DNA from: Halichoerus grypus
Lineage: Eukaryota > Chordata > Mammalia > Carnivora > Phocidae
Length of the DNA: 64,000 nucleotides
NCBI RefSeq assembly: GCF_964656455.1
Contig: NC_135714.1
Location: forward strand, 164,998,243-165,062,242
Direction: 5' to 3'
Shown here: positions 20,861 to 34,500 of the stretch, one piece after another
Numbering within the stretch: the stretch's first letter is position 1
Layout: each line of letters begins with the position of its first letter
Notes under the pieces: model-generated
Told to the model about the DNA's origin: nothing
The model's input: the letters and a program-made list of their open reading frames with translations, nothing else
Database searches by the model: none
Translations under genes and position numbers: made by a program

Positions 20861-23800
20861 AGAACGCTTGCTATTAGACTTCCATGCAAAAGTGGGGCCG
20901 CAGTGCTAGCTTCATGAAACAAGTGGGGAGTCGTGTTCTGTCTTCTGCCGGGGCCTGAGTCCCACACGGAAAATGGGTCTGGACTCCCTTGCAGTGCTCT
21001 CACGCACGCCCACGACAAAATGCTGCCACCCTCAGGAGCAGCTGTTTTACCTGCAGCACAGGCTCTCAACCGAGTTTTTCCTTCGAGTTAGGTGGCTGTG
21101 TTTAAGCCTGCACACACACCCTGGGCAATGGTACTAGCCCCATAACCATGATGTGATTTGAGAGCTGCCTTCTGTACCGGCCTGTCTCTCCCCGATATTA
21201 CGATATTGAAACCGTCCCAGGGCTCTCAGCCACAGTACACCCTAAACTGCTTCGCCCACACAGAGGTCGACGGTAGCTAAAGCACGGCTTCTCTCCAGTG
21301 TTGTTTCTTCGAGTTAGAACGCTAGCTATTAGACTTCCATGCAAAAGTGGGGCTGCCGTGCTAGCGTGATGAAACACATGGGGAGTCGTGTTCTGCCTTT
21401 CGCTGGGGCCTGAGTCTCACTCGCAAAAAGCTTTGGACTCCCTTGCAGTGCTCTCACGCACGCACACAACAAAATGCTTGCACCCTCAGGAGCAGCTCTT
21501 TTACCTGCAGCACAGGCTCTCTACCGAGTTTTTCCTTCGAGTTAGGTGGCTGTGTTTAAGCCTGCACACACCCACGGGGCAACGGAACTAGCCCCATAAC
21601 CATGTAGTGAGTTCAGATCTGCCTTATGTGCCAGCCTGTCTCTCCCCCGATATGATGAAATGGAAACCGTCCCCAGGCTCTCAGCCACAGTACACCCTAA
21701 ACTGCTTCGCCCACAGAGAGGTCGACGGTAGCTAAAGCACGGTTTCTCTACAGTGTTGTTTCTTCGAGTTAGAAAGCTAGCTGTTAGACTTCCATGCAAA
21801 AGTGGGGCCGCAGTCCTAGCTTCATGGAGCAAGTGGGGAGTCGTGTTCTGGCTTCTTCCGGGGCCTGGGTCTCACAAGGAAAATGCTTTTGGACTCACTT
21901 GCAGTGCGCTCACGCATGCACACAGCAAAATGCGTCCACCCTGAGGCATGGCTCTTTTAGCCGAAGCAGGAATTCCCTACAGAGTTGTTCCTTTGAGTTA
22001 GGTGGTTGGCTTTAGGCCTGCAGGCACCCCCGGGGCAAGGGCACTAGCCTCATCAACCAGAGGTGACTTGAGAGCTGCCTTCCGCACCGGCCTGTTTCTC
22101 ACTCCATTTCACGTCTGGGACCCTTTCCCCGGTCTCTCGTACACGAGCAGGGTCAAATTCCTCCTGCTTCAGGAACGGCAATGTTAACTCAAGCGCAGTC
22201 ACTCTAGAGGATTGATTCTTGGTGTTAGTAGCCTGGGAACTAGGCATCCAGGCACACAGGGTACAGCAGTGCTAATCTCCTCAAACAAGAGGTGAGTCGA
22301 CAGCAGCCTTCCTTCCAGGCCTGCTTCTCACTCCGAGTTACGTTTAGGTTCCATTTCTCATGCTTTCACAAAAACACACAACAGATGAAGTGCACGCTCA
22401 GGAAGGGCGATCTTTGCTGAGGCACGGGTTCTCTACAGTTTTGTTCCTTTGCGTTGCGTGGATGGCACTGAGGACTCCACGCACACACGGGAGAGCCGAT
22501 CTAGTTTCCCGAAACAAGAGTTGAGTCCATAGGGGCCTTCTGCCCATGCTTATTTCTCCCTCCGAATTCGGCTGGGACTCCTTCCCCAGGTTTGCACTCA
22601 AGCAGACTTGAAAATGCTGCCACCCTGTGGAGAGGCGGAGGAGCTGAAGCTGGGCTTCTTGAGCGGCTTCTTTCTGCCAAATCAGTGTGGAGCCCTTAGC
22701 ATTCCTATGCACACATGGAGCCGAAGTGTTAGCTTCAGGTAACAAGAGCTGAGTCGAGAGGAGCCTTCTGGCCCGGACTCCTTCTCCCTCGGTTTCACGT
22801 AAGGAACCCGTTCCTCAGGCTCTCACCCACGGTAGCCTGGAAAGTGCTTCCTCCCTCAGAGAGGTGGATGGTAGCTAAAGCACGGTTTCTCTACCGTGTT
22901 GTTTCTTCCAGGGAGAACGCTAGCGATTAGATTTCCATGCAAAAGTAGGGCCGCAGTGCTAGCTAAATGAAACACACGGGGAGTCGTCTTCTGCCTTTTG
23001 CTGGGGCCTGAGTCTCACTCGCAGAAACTTTGGACTCCCTTGCAGTCCTCTCATGCACGCACACAACCAAATGCTTCCACCCTCAGGAGCGGCTGTTTGA
23101 GCTGAAGCACGGATTCTCTACCGTGTTTTTCCTTTGAGTTAGGTGGCTGTCTTTCAGCCTGCACACACACCCAGGGCAACGGTACTAGCCCCATAACCAT
23201 GATGTGAGTTGAGAGCTGCCTTCTGTACCGGCCTGTCTCTCCCCCGATTTTACAAAATGGAAAATGTCCCCAGGCTCTCAGCCACAGTACACCCTAAACT
23301 GCTTCGCCCACAGAGAGGTCGACGGTAGCTAAAGCACGGTTTCTCTACTGTGTAGTTTCTTCGAGTTCGAACGCTAGCTCTTAGACTTCCATGCAAATGT
23401 GGGGCTGCCGTGCTAGCTTGGTAAAACACATGGGGAGTCGTGTTCTGCCTTTCGCTGGGGCCTGAGTCTCACTCGCAAAATGCTTTGGACTCCCTTGCAG
23501 TGCTCTCACGCACGCACACAACAAAAGGCTTCCACCCTTAGGAGCAGCTGTTTTACCTGCAGCTCGGATTCCCTACCGAGTTTTTCCTTCGAGTTAAGTG
23601 GCTGTCTTTAAGCCTGCACACACCCACGGGGCAACGGAACTAGCCCCTTAAGCATGTAGTGAGTTGAGAGCTGCCTTCTGTACCGGACTGTCTCTCCCCC
23701 TATATTCCGAAATGGAAACCGTCCCCAGGCTGCCAGCCACAGTACACCCTAAACTGCTTCGCCCACACAGAGGTCGACGGTAGCTAAAGCACGGCTTCTC

Positions 23801-25493
23801 TACAGTGTTGTTTCTTCGACTTAGAACGCTAGCTATTAGACTTCCCTGAAAAGTGGCGCTGCCGTGCTAGCTTGATGAAACACATGGGGAGTGGTGTTCT
23901 GCCTTTCGCTGGGGCCTGAGTCTCACTCGCAGAAAGCTTTGGACTCCCTTGCAGTGCTCTCACGCACGCACACAACAAAATGCTTCCACCCTCAGGAGCA
24001 GCTGTTTTACCTGCAGCACAGGCTCTCTACCGAGTTTTTCCTTCGAGTTAGGTGGCTGTGTTTAAGCCTGCACACACTCCCTGGGCAACGGTAGTAGCCC
24101 CATAACCATGATGTGAGTTGAGAGCTGCCTTCTGTGCCGGCCTGTCCCTCCACCGATATTATGGTATTGAAACCGTCCCAGGGCTCCCAACCTCGGTACA
24201 CCCTAAACTGCTTCGCCCTCAGAGAGGTCGACGGTAGCTAAAGCACGGTTTCTCTACAGTGTTGTTTCTTCGACTTAGAAAGCTAACTATCAGACTTCCA
24301 TGCAAAAGTGGGGCCGCAGTATTAGATTCATGGAGCAAGTGGGGAGTCGTGTTCTGGCTTCTTCTGGGGCCTGGGTCTCACAAGGAAAATGCTTTTGGAC
24401 TCACTTGCTGTGCACTCCCGCATGCACACCACACAATGCGTCCACCCTGAGGCATGGCTCTTTTAGCCGAAGCAGGAATTCTCTACAGAGTTGTTCCTTT
24501 GAGTTAGGCGGTTGGCTTATGGCCTGCAGGAACACACGGGGCAAGGGTACTGGCCTCATAAACAAGAGGTGAGTTGAGAGCTGCCTTCCGCACCGGCCTG
24601 TTTCTCACTCCATTTCACGTATGGGACCCTTTCCCCGGTCTCTCATACACGAACACTATACAACTCCTGCGGCTTCAGGAACTGCAATGTTAGCTAAAGC
24701 GCAGTAAAGCTACAGCATTGATTCTTGGTGTTAGTAGTCTGGTAGGCGAATGAGCTGCACCTGGGATTCTTGACAGGCTTGTTTCTTCCCAGTCAGTGTC
24801 GAGCACATAGCATTCCAAGCACACATGGAGCAGTAGTGTTAGCTTCAGGTAGCAAGAGCTGAGTCCAGAGGTGCCTTCTGCCCGGACCTATTTCTCCCTT
24901 GGTTTCACGTATGGAACCCGTTCCCCAGGCTGTCAGCCACGGTACTCCGTGTAATACTTCCTCCATCTAGAGGTCGACGGTAGCTAAAGCAGGGTTTCTC
25001 TACAGTGTTGTTTCTTCGAGTTAGAACACTAGCTGTTAGACTTCCATGCAAAAGTGGGGCTGCCGTGCTAGCGTGATGAAACACATGGGGAGTCGTGTTC
25101 TGCCTTCTGCTGGGGCCTGAGGCTCACTCACAAAAAGCTTTGGACTCCCTTGCAGGGCTCTCATGCACGCACACAACATAATGCTTCCACCTTCAAGAGC
25201 GGCTCTTTTAGCTGAAGCATGGATTCTCCAGCGAGTTTTTCCTTCGAGTTAGGCGGTTTTCATGAAGCCTGCACACACACCCGGGGCAACGGTACTAGCC
25301 CCATAACCATGGTGTGAGTTGAGAGCTGCCTTCTCTCCGGGCTGTCTCTCCCTCGATTTTAGGAAACGGAACCCGTCCCCAGGCTCTCACCCACCGTACA
25401 CCCTAAACTGCTTCCTCCCACACAGAGGTCGTCGGTAGCTAAAGCACGGTTTCTCTTCAGTGTTGTTTCTCCGAGTTAGAACGCTTGCTATTA
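20146..25493 (+). repeat. Unit 5, complete (5348 bp)
   Basis: The L1 is at 20146-20860 with (TA)14, and satellite at 20861-25493. Private changes are tttcttcgag near 21760 (otherwise tttctccgag), gcggaggagctg near 22636, and cacactccctggg near 24074. Near 24930 it carries aggctgtcagcc, a variant otherwise seen only in unit 8 at the equivalent place. Confidence 0.96.
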
Positions 25494-26198
25494 ATGTCCA
25501 CAATAGCCAAACTGTGGAAAGAGCCAAGATGTCCACCAACAGATGAATGGATAAAGAAGAGGGGGTATATATATATATATATACAATGGAATATTATGCA
25601 GCCATCAAAAGGAATGAGATCTTGCCATCTGCAACGACGTGGATGGAACTGGAGGGTATCATGCTGAGCGAAATAAGTCAAACAGAGAAAGACATGTATC
25701 ATATGACCTCACTGATATGAGGAATTCTTAATCTCAGGAAACAAACTGAGGGTTGATGGAGTGGGGGCTGGGGTGGGAGGGATGGGGTCACTGGGTGTTG
25801 GACACTGGGGAGGGTATGTGTTCTGGTAAGCGCTGTGAATTGTGCAAGACTGTTGAATCTCAGATCTGTACCTCTGAAACAAATAATGCAATATATGTTA
25901 AGAAAGAAAAAAAGAAGAAGAAGAATGTAGCAGGAGGGGAAGAATGAAGGGGGGAAAATCGGAGGGGGAAAAGAACCATGAGAGACGATGGACTCTGAAA
26001 AACAAACTGAGGGTTCTAGAGGGGAGGGGGGTGGGAGGATGGGTTAGCCTGGTGATGGGTATTGAGCAGGGCACGATCTGCATGGAGCACTGGGTGATAT
26101 GCACAAACAATGAATCATGGAACACTATATCTAAAACTAATGATGTAATGTATGGGGATTAACATAACAATAAAAACATTTAATAATAATAATAATAA
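25494..26198 (+). mobile_element. 5'-truncated L1 3' end, copy 6
   Basis: This has (TA)9 at 25566-25583. The TSD is at 25478-25493 and 26199-26214. It belongs to the subtype with gccatctgc and ttgatggag, shared with copies 7 and 9. Confidence 0.93.
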
Positions 26199-29100
26199 AG
26201 AACGCTTGCTATTAGACTTCCATGCAAAAGTGGGGCCGCAGTGCTAGCTTCATGAAACAAGTGGGGAGTCGTGTTCTGTCTTCTGCCGGGGCCTGAGTCC
26301 CACACGGAAAATGGGTCTGGACTCCCTTGCAGTGCTCTCACGCACGCACACAACAAAATGCTGCCACCCTCAGGAGCAGCTGTTTTACCTGCAGCACAGG
26401 CTCTCAACCGAGTTTTTCCTTCGAGTTAGGTGGCTGTGTTTAAGCCTGCACACACACCCTGGGCAATGGTACTAGCCCCATAACCATGATGTGATTTGAG
26501 AGCTGCCTTCTGTACCGGCCTGTCTCTCCCCGATATTACGATATTGAAACCGTCCCAGGGCTCTCAGCCACAGTACACCCTAAACTGCTTCGCCCACACA
26601 GAGGTCGACGGTAGCTAAAGCACGGCTTCTCTACAGTGTTGTTTCTTCGAGTTAGAACGCTAGCTATTAGACTTCCATGCAAAAGTGGGGCTGCCGTGCT
26701 AGCGTGATGAAACACATGGGGAGTCGTGTTCTGCCTTTCGCTGGGGCCTGAGTCTCACTCGCAAAAAGCTTTGGACTCCCTTGCAGTGCTCTCACGCACG
26801 CACACAACAAAATGCTTGCACCCTCAGGAGCAGCTCTTTTACCTGCAGCACAGGCTCTCTACCGAGTTTTTCCTTCGAGTTAGGTGGCTGTGTTTAAGCC
26901 TGCACACACCCACGGGGCAACGGAACTAGCCCCATAACCATGTAGTGAGTTCAGATCTGCCTTATGTGCCAGCCTGTCTCTCCCCCGATATGATGAAATG
27001 GAAACCGTCCCCAGGCTCTCAGCCACAGTACACCCTAAACTGCTTCGCCCACAGAGAGGTCGACGGTAGCTAAAGCACGGTTTCTCTACAGTGTTGTTTC
27101 TCCGAGTTAGAAAGCTAGCTGTTAGACTTCCATGCAAAAGTGGGGCCGCAGTCCTAGCTTCATGGAGCAAGTGGGGAGTCGTGTTCTGGCTTCTTCCGGG
27201 GCCTGGGTCTCACAAGGAAAATGCTTTTGGACTCACTTGCAGTGCGCTCACGCATGCACACAGCAAAATGCGTCCACCCTGAGGCATGGCTCTTTTAGCC
27301 GAAGCAGGAATTCCCTACAGAGTTGTTCCTTTGAGTTAGGTGGTTGGCTTTAGGCCTGCAGGCACCCCCGGGGCAAGGGCACTAGCCTCATCAACCAGAG
27401 GTGACTTGAGAGCTGCCTTCCGCACCGGCCTGTTTCTCACTCCATTTCACGTCTGGGACCCTTTCCCCGGTCTCTCGTACACGAGCAGGGTCAAATTCCT
27501 CCTGCTTCAGGAACGGCAATGTTAACTCAAGCGCAGTCACTCTAGAGGATTGATTCTTGGTGTTAGTAGCCTGGGAACTAGGCATCCAGGCACACAGGGT
27601 ACAGCAGTGCTAATCTCCTCAAACAAGAGGTGAGTCGACAGCAGCCTTCCTTCCAGGCCTGCTTCTCACTCCGAGTTACGTTTAGGTTCCATTTCTCATG
27701 CTTTCACAAAAACACACAACAGATGAAGTGCACGCTCAGGAAGGGCGATCTTTGCTGAGGCACGGGTTCTCTACAGTTTTGTTCCTTTGCGTTGCGTGGA
27801 TGGCACTGAGGACTCCACGCACACACGGGAGAGCCGATCTAGTTTCCCGAAACAAGAGTTGAGTCCATAGGGGCCTTCTGCCCATGCTTATTTCTCCCTC
27901 CGAATTCGGCTGGGACTCCTTCCCCAGGTTTGCACTCAAGCAGACTTGAAAATGCTGCCACCCTGTGGAGAGGCGAACGAGCTGAAGCTGGGCTTCTTGA
28001 GCGGCTTCTTTCTGCCAAATCAGTGTGGAGCCCTTAGCATTCCTATGCACACATGGAGCCGAAGTGTTAGCTTCAGGTAACAAGAGCTGAGTCGAGAGGA
28101 GCCTTCTGGCCCGGACTCCTTCTCCCTCGGTTTCACGTAAGGAACCCGTTCCTCAGGCTCTCACCCACGGTAGCCTGGAAAGTGCTTCCTCCCTCAGAGA
28201 GGTGGATGGTAGCTAAAGCACGGTTTCTCTACCGTGTTGTTTCTTCCAGGGAGAACGCTAGCGATTAGATTTCCATGCAAAAGTAGGGCCGCAGTGCTAG
28301 CTAAATGAAACACACGGGGAGTCGTCTTCTGCCTTTTGCTGGGGCCTGAGTCTCACTCGCAGAAACTTTGGACTCCCTTGCAGTCCTCTCACGCATGCAC
28401 ACAACCAAATGCTTCCACCCTCAGGAGCGGCTGTTTGAGCTGAAGCACGGATTCTCTACCGTGTTTTTCCTTTGAGTTAGGTGGCTGTCTTTCAGCCTGC
28501 ACACACACCCAGGGCAACGGTACTAGCCCCATAACCATGATGTGAGTTGAGAGCTGCCTTCTGTACCGGCCTGTCTCTCCCCCGATTTTACAAAATGGAA
28601 AATGTCCCCAGGCTCTCAGCCACAGTACACCCTAAACTGCTTCGCCCACAGAGAGGTCGACGGTAGCTAAAGCACGGTTTCTCTACTGTGTAGTTTCTTC
28701 GAGTTCGAACGCTAGCTCTTAGACTTCCATGCAAATGTGGGGCTGCCGTGCTAGCTTGGTAAAACACATGGGGAGTCGTGTTCTGCCTTTCGCTGGGGCC
28801 TGAGTCTCACTCGCAAAATGCTTTGGACTCCCTTGCAGTGCTCTCACGCACGCACACAACAAAAGGCTTCCACCCTTAGGAGCAGCTGTTTTACCTGCAG
28901 CTCGGATTCCCTACCGAGTTTTTCCTTCGAGTTAAGTGGCTGTCTTTAAGCCTGCACACACCCACGGGGCAACGGAACTAGCCCCTTAAGCATGTAGTGA
29001 GTTGAGAGCTGCCTTCTGTACCGGACTGTCTCTCCCCCTATATTCCGAAATGGAAACCGTCCCCAGGCTGCCAGCCACAGTACACCCTAAACTGCTTCGC

Positions 29101-30831
29101 CCACACAGAGGTCGACGGTAGCTAAAGCACGGCTTCTCTACAGTGTTGTTTCTTCGACTTAGAACGCTAGCTATTAGACTTCCCTGAAAAGTGGCGCTGC
29201 CGTGCTAGCTTGATGAAACACATGGGGAGTGGTGTTCTGCCTTTCGCTGGGGCCTGAGTCTCACTCGCAGAAAGCTTTGGACTCCCTTGCAGTGCTCTCA
29301 CGCACGCACACAACAAAATGCTTCCACCCTCAGGAGCAGCTGTTTTACCTGCAGCACAGGCTCTCTACCGAGTTTTTCCTTCGAGTTAGGTGGCTGTGTT
29401 TAAGCCTGCACACACACCCTGGGCAACGGTAGTAGCCCCATAACCATGATGTGAGTTGAGAGCTGCCTTCTGTGCCGGCCTGTCCCTCCACCGATATTAT
29501 GGTATTGAAACCGTCCCAGGGCTCCCAACCTCGGTACACCCTAAACTGCTTCGCCCTCAGAGAGGTCGACGGTAGCTAAAGCACGGTTTCTCTACAGTGT
29601 TGTTTCTTCGACTTAGAAAGCTAACTATCAGACTTCCATGCAAAAGTGGGGCCGCAGTATTAGATTCATGGAGCAAGTGGGGAGTCGTGTTCTGGCTTCT
29701 TCTGGGGCCTGGGTCTCACAAGGAAAATGCTTTTGGACTCACTTGCTGTGCACTCCCGCATGCACACCACACAATGCGTCCACCCTGAGGCATGGCTCTT
29801 TTAGCCGAAGCAGGAATTCTCTACAGAGTTGTTCCTTTGAGTTAGGCGGTTGGCTTATGGCCTGCAGGAACACACGGGGCAAGGGTACTGGCCTCATAAA
29901 CAAGAGGTGAGTTGAGAGCTGCCTTCCGCACCGGCCTGTTTCTCACTCCATTTCACGTATGGGACCCTTTCCCCGGTCTCTCATACACGAACACTATACA
30001 ACTCCTGCGGCTTCAGGAACTGCAATGTTAGCTAAAGCGCAGTAAAGCTACAGCATTGATTCTTGGTGTTAGTAGTCTGGTAGGCGAATGAGCTGCACCT
30101 GGGATTCTTGACAGGCTTGTTTCTTCCCAGTCAGTGTCGAGCACATAGCATTCCAAGCACACATGGAGCAGTAGTGTTAGCTTCAGGTAGCAAGAGCTGA
30201 GTCCAGAGGTGCCTTCTGCCCGGACCTATTTCTCCCTTGGTTTCACGTATGGAACCCGTTCCCCAGGCTCTCAGCCACGGTACTCCGTGTAATACTTCCT
30301 CCATCTAGAGGTCGACGGTAGCTAAAGCAGGGTTTCTCTACAGTGTTGTTTCTTCGAGTTAGAACACTAGCTGTTAGACTTCCATGCAAAAGTGGGGCTG
30401 CCGTGCTAGCGTGATGAAACACATGGGGAGTCGTGTTCTGCCTTCTGCTGGGGCCTGAGGCTCACTCACAAAAAGCTTTGGACTCCCTTGCAGGGCTCTC
30501 ATGCACGCACACAACATAATGCTTCCACCTTCAAGAGCGGCTCTTTTAGCTGAAGCATGGATTCTCCAGCGAGTTTTTCCTTCGAGTTAGGCGGTTTTCA
30601 TGAAGCCTGCACACACACCCGGGGCAACGGTACTAGCCCCATAACCATGGTGTGAGTTGAGAGCTGCCTTCTCTCCGGGCTGTCTCTCCCTCGATTTTAG
30701 GAAACGGAACCCGTCCCCAGGCTCTCACCCACCGTACACCCTAAACTGCTTCCTCCCACACAGAGGTCGTCGGTAGCTAAAGCACGGTTTCTCTTCAGTG
30801 TTGTTTCTCCGAGTTAGAACGCTTGCTATTA
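25494..30831 (+). repeat. Unit 6, complete (5338 bp)
   Basis: The L1 is at 25494-26198 with (TA)9, and satellite at 26199-30831. It belongs to the L1 subtype with gccatctgc and ttgatggag shared by units 6, 7 and 9. Its post-L1 monomer reads cgcacacaac. Near 28391 it reads ctcacgcatgc where neighbouring units read ctcatgcacgc. Confidence 0.96.
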
Positions 30832-31536
30832 ATGTCCACAATAGCCAAACTGTGGAAAGAGCCAAGATGTCCACCAACAGATGAATGGATAAAGAAGAGG
30901 GGGTATATATATATATATATACAATGGAATATTATGCAGCCATCAAAAGGAATGAGATCTTGCCATCTGCAACGACGTGGATGGAACTGGAGGGTATCAT
31001 GCTGAGCGAAATAAGTCAAACAGAGAAAGACATGTATCATATGACCTCACTGATATGAGGAATTCTTAATCTCAGGAAACAAACTGAGGGTTGATGGAGT
31101 GGGGGCTGGGGTGGGAGGGATGGGGTCACTGGGTGTTGGACACTGGGGAGGGTATGTGTTCTGGTAAGCGCTGTGAATTGTGCAAGACTGTTGAATCTCA
31201 GATCTGTACCTCTGAAACAAATAATGCAATATATGTTAAGAAAGAAAAAAAGAAGAAGAAGAATGTAGCAGGAGGGGAAGAATGAAGGGGGGAAAATCGG
31301 AGGGGGAAAAGAACCATGAGAGACGATGGACTCTGAAAAACAAACTGAGGGTTCTAGAGGGGAGGGGGGTGGGAGGATGGGTTAGCCTGGTGATGGGTAT
31401 TGAGCAGGGCACGATCTGCATGGAGCACTGGGTGATATGCACAAACAATGAATCATGGAACACTATATCTAAAACTAATGATGTAATGTATGGGGATTAA
31501 CATAACAATAAAAACATTTAATAATAATAATAATAA
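30832..31536 (+). mobile_element. 5'-truncated L1 3' end, copy 7
   Basis: This has (TA)9 at 30904-30921. The TSD is at 30816-30831 and 31537-31552. It is the same subtype as copies 6 and 9. Confidence 0.93.
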
Positions 31537-34500
31537 AGAACGCTTGCTATTAGACTTCCATGCAAAAGTGGGGCCGCAGTGCTAGCTTCATGAAACAAGT
31601 GGGGAGTCGTGTTCTGTCTTCTGCCGGGGCCTGAGTCCCACACGGAAAATGGGTCTGGACTCCCTTGCAGTGCTCTCACGCACGCACACAACAAAATGCT
31701 GCCACCCTCAGGAGCAGCTGTTTTACCTGCAGCACAGGCTCTCAACCGAGTTTTTCCTTCGAGTTAGGTGGCTGTGTTTAAGCCTGCACACACACCCTGG
31801 GCAATGGTACTAGCCCCATAACCATGATGTGATTTGAGAGCTGCCTTCTGTACCGGCCTGTCTCTCCCCGATATTACGATATTGAAACCGTCCCAGGGCT
31901 CTCAGCCACAGTACACCCTAAACTGCTTCGCCCACACAGAGGTCGACGGTAGCTAAAGCACGGCTTCTCTACAGTGTTGTTTCTTCGAGTTAGAACGCTA
32001 GCTATTAGACTTCCATGCAAAAGTGGGGCTGCCGTGCTAGCGTGATGAAACACATGGGGAGTCGTGTTCTGCCTTTCGCTGGGGCCTGAGTCTCACTCGC
32101 AAAAAGCTTTGGACTCCCTTGCAGTGCTCTCACGCACGCACACAACAAAATGCTTGCACCCTCAGGAGCAGCTCTTTTACCTGCAGCACAGGCTCTCTAC
32201 CGAGTTTTTCCTTCGAGTTAGGTGGCTGTGTTTAAGCCTGCACACACCCACGGGGCAACGGAACTAGCCCCATAACCATGTAGTGAGTTCAGATCTGCCT
32301 TATGTGCCAGCCTGTCTCTCCCCCGATATGATGAAATGGAAACCGTCCCCAGGCTCTCAGCCACAGTACACCCTAAACTGCTTCGCCCACAGAGAGGTCG
32401 ACGGTAGCTAAAGCACGGTTTCTCTACAGTGTTGTTTCTCCGAGTTAGAAAGCTAGCTGTTAGACTTCCATGCAAAAGTGGGGCCGCAGTCCTAGCTTCA
32501 TGGAGCAAGTGGGGAGTCGTGTTCTGGCTTCTTCCGGGGCCTGGGTCTCACAAGGAAAATGCTTTTGGACTCACTTGCAGTGCGCTCACGCATGCACACA
32601 GCAAAATGCGTCCACCCTGAGGCATGGCTCTTTTAGCCGAAGCAGGAATTCCCTACAGAGTTGTTCCTTTGAGTTAGGTGGTTGGCTTTAGGCCTGCAGG
32701 CACCCCCGGGGCAAGGGCACTAGCCTCATCAACCAGAGGTGACTTGAGAGCTGCCTTCCGCACCGGCCTGTTTCTCACTCCATTTCACGTCTGGGACCCT
32801 TTCCCCGGTCTCTCGTACACGAGCAGGGTCAAATTCCTCCTGCTTCAGGAACGGCAATGTTAACTCAAGCGCAGTCACTCTAGAGGATTGATTCTTGGTG
32901 TTAGTAGCCTGGGAACTAGGCATCCAGGCACACAGGGTACAGCAGTGCTAATCTCCTCAAACAAGAGGTGAGTCGACAGCAGCCTTCCTTCCAGGCCTGC
33001 TTCTCACTCCGAGTTACGTTTAGGTTCCATTTCTCATGCTTTCACAAAAACACACAACAGATGAAGTGCACGCTCAGGAAGGGCGATCTTTGCTGAGGCA
33101 CGGGTTCTCTACAGTTTTGTTCCTTTGCGTTGCGTGGATGGCACTGAGGACTCCACGCACACACGGGAGAGCCGATCTAGTTTCCCGAAACAAGAGTTGA
33201 GTCCATAGGGGCCTTCTGCCCATGCTTATTTCTCCCTCCGAATTCGGCTGGGACTCCTTCCCCAGGTTTGCACTCAAGCAGACTTGAAAATGCTGCCACC
33301 CTGTGGAGAGGCGAACGAGCTGAAGCTGGGCTTCTTGAGCGGCTTCTTTCTGCCAAATCAGTGTGGAGCCCTTAGCATTCCTATGCACACATGGAGCCGA
33401 AGTGTTAGCTTCAGGTAACAAGAGCTGAGTCGAGAGGAGCCTTCTGGCCCGGACTCCTTCTCCCTCGGTTTCACGTAAGGAACCCGTTCCTCAGGCTCTC
33501 ACCCACGGTAGCCTGGAAAGTGCTTCCTCCCTCAGAGAGGTGGATGGTAGCTAAAGCACGGTTTCTCTACCGTGTTGTTTCTTCCAGGGAGAACGCTAGC
33601 GATTAGATTTCCATGCAAAAGTAGGGCCGCAGTGCTAGCTAAATGAAACACACGGGGAGTCGTCTTCTGCCTTTTGCTGGGGCCTGAGTCTCACTCGCAG
33701 AAACTTTGGACTCCCTTGCAGTCCTCTCATGCACGCACACAACCAAATGCTTCCACCCTCAGGAGCGGCTGTTTGAGCTGAAGCACGGATTCTCTACCGT
33801 GTTTTTCCTTTGAGTTAGGTGGCTGTCTTTCAGCCTGCACACACACCCAGGGCAACGGTACTAGCCCCATAACCATGATGTGAGTTGAGAGCTGCCTTCT
33901 GTACCGGCCTGTCTCTCCCCCGATTTTACAAAATGGAAAATGTCCCCAGGCTCTCAGCCACAGTACACCCTAAACTGCTTCGCCCACAGAGAGGTCGACG
34001 GTAGCTAAAGCACGGTTTCTCTACTGTGTAGTTTCTTCGAGTTCGAACGCTAGCTCTTAGACTTCCATGCAAATGTGGGGCTGCCGTGCTAGCTTGGTAA
34101 AACACATGGGGAGTCGTGTTCTGCCTTTCGCTGGGGCCTGAGTCTCACTCGCAAAATGCTTTGGACTCCCTTGCAGTGCTCTCACGCACGCACACAACAA
34201 AAGGCTTCCACCCTTAGGAGCAGCTGTTTTACCTGCAGCTCGGATTCCCTACCGAGTTTTTCCTTCGAGTTAAGTGGCTGTCTTTAAGCCTGCACACACC
34301 CACGGGGCAACGGAACTAGCCCCTTAAGCATGTAGTGAGTTGAGAGCTGCCTTCTGTACCGGACTGTCTCTCCCCCTATATTCCGAAATGGAAACCGTCC
34401 CCAGGCTGCCAGCCACAGTACACCCTAAACTGCTTCGCCCACACAGAGGTCGACGGTAGCTAAAGCACGGCTTCTCTACAGTGTTGTTTCTTCGACTTAG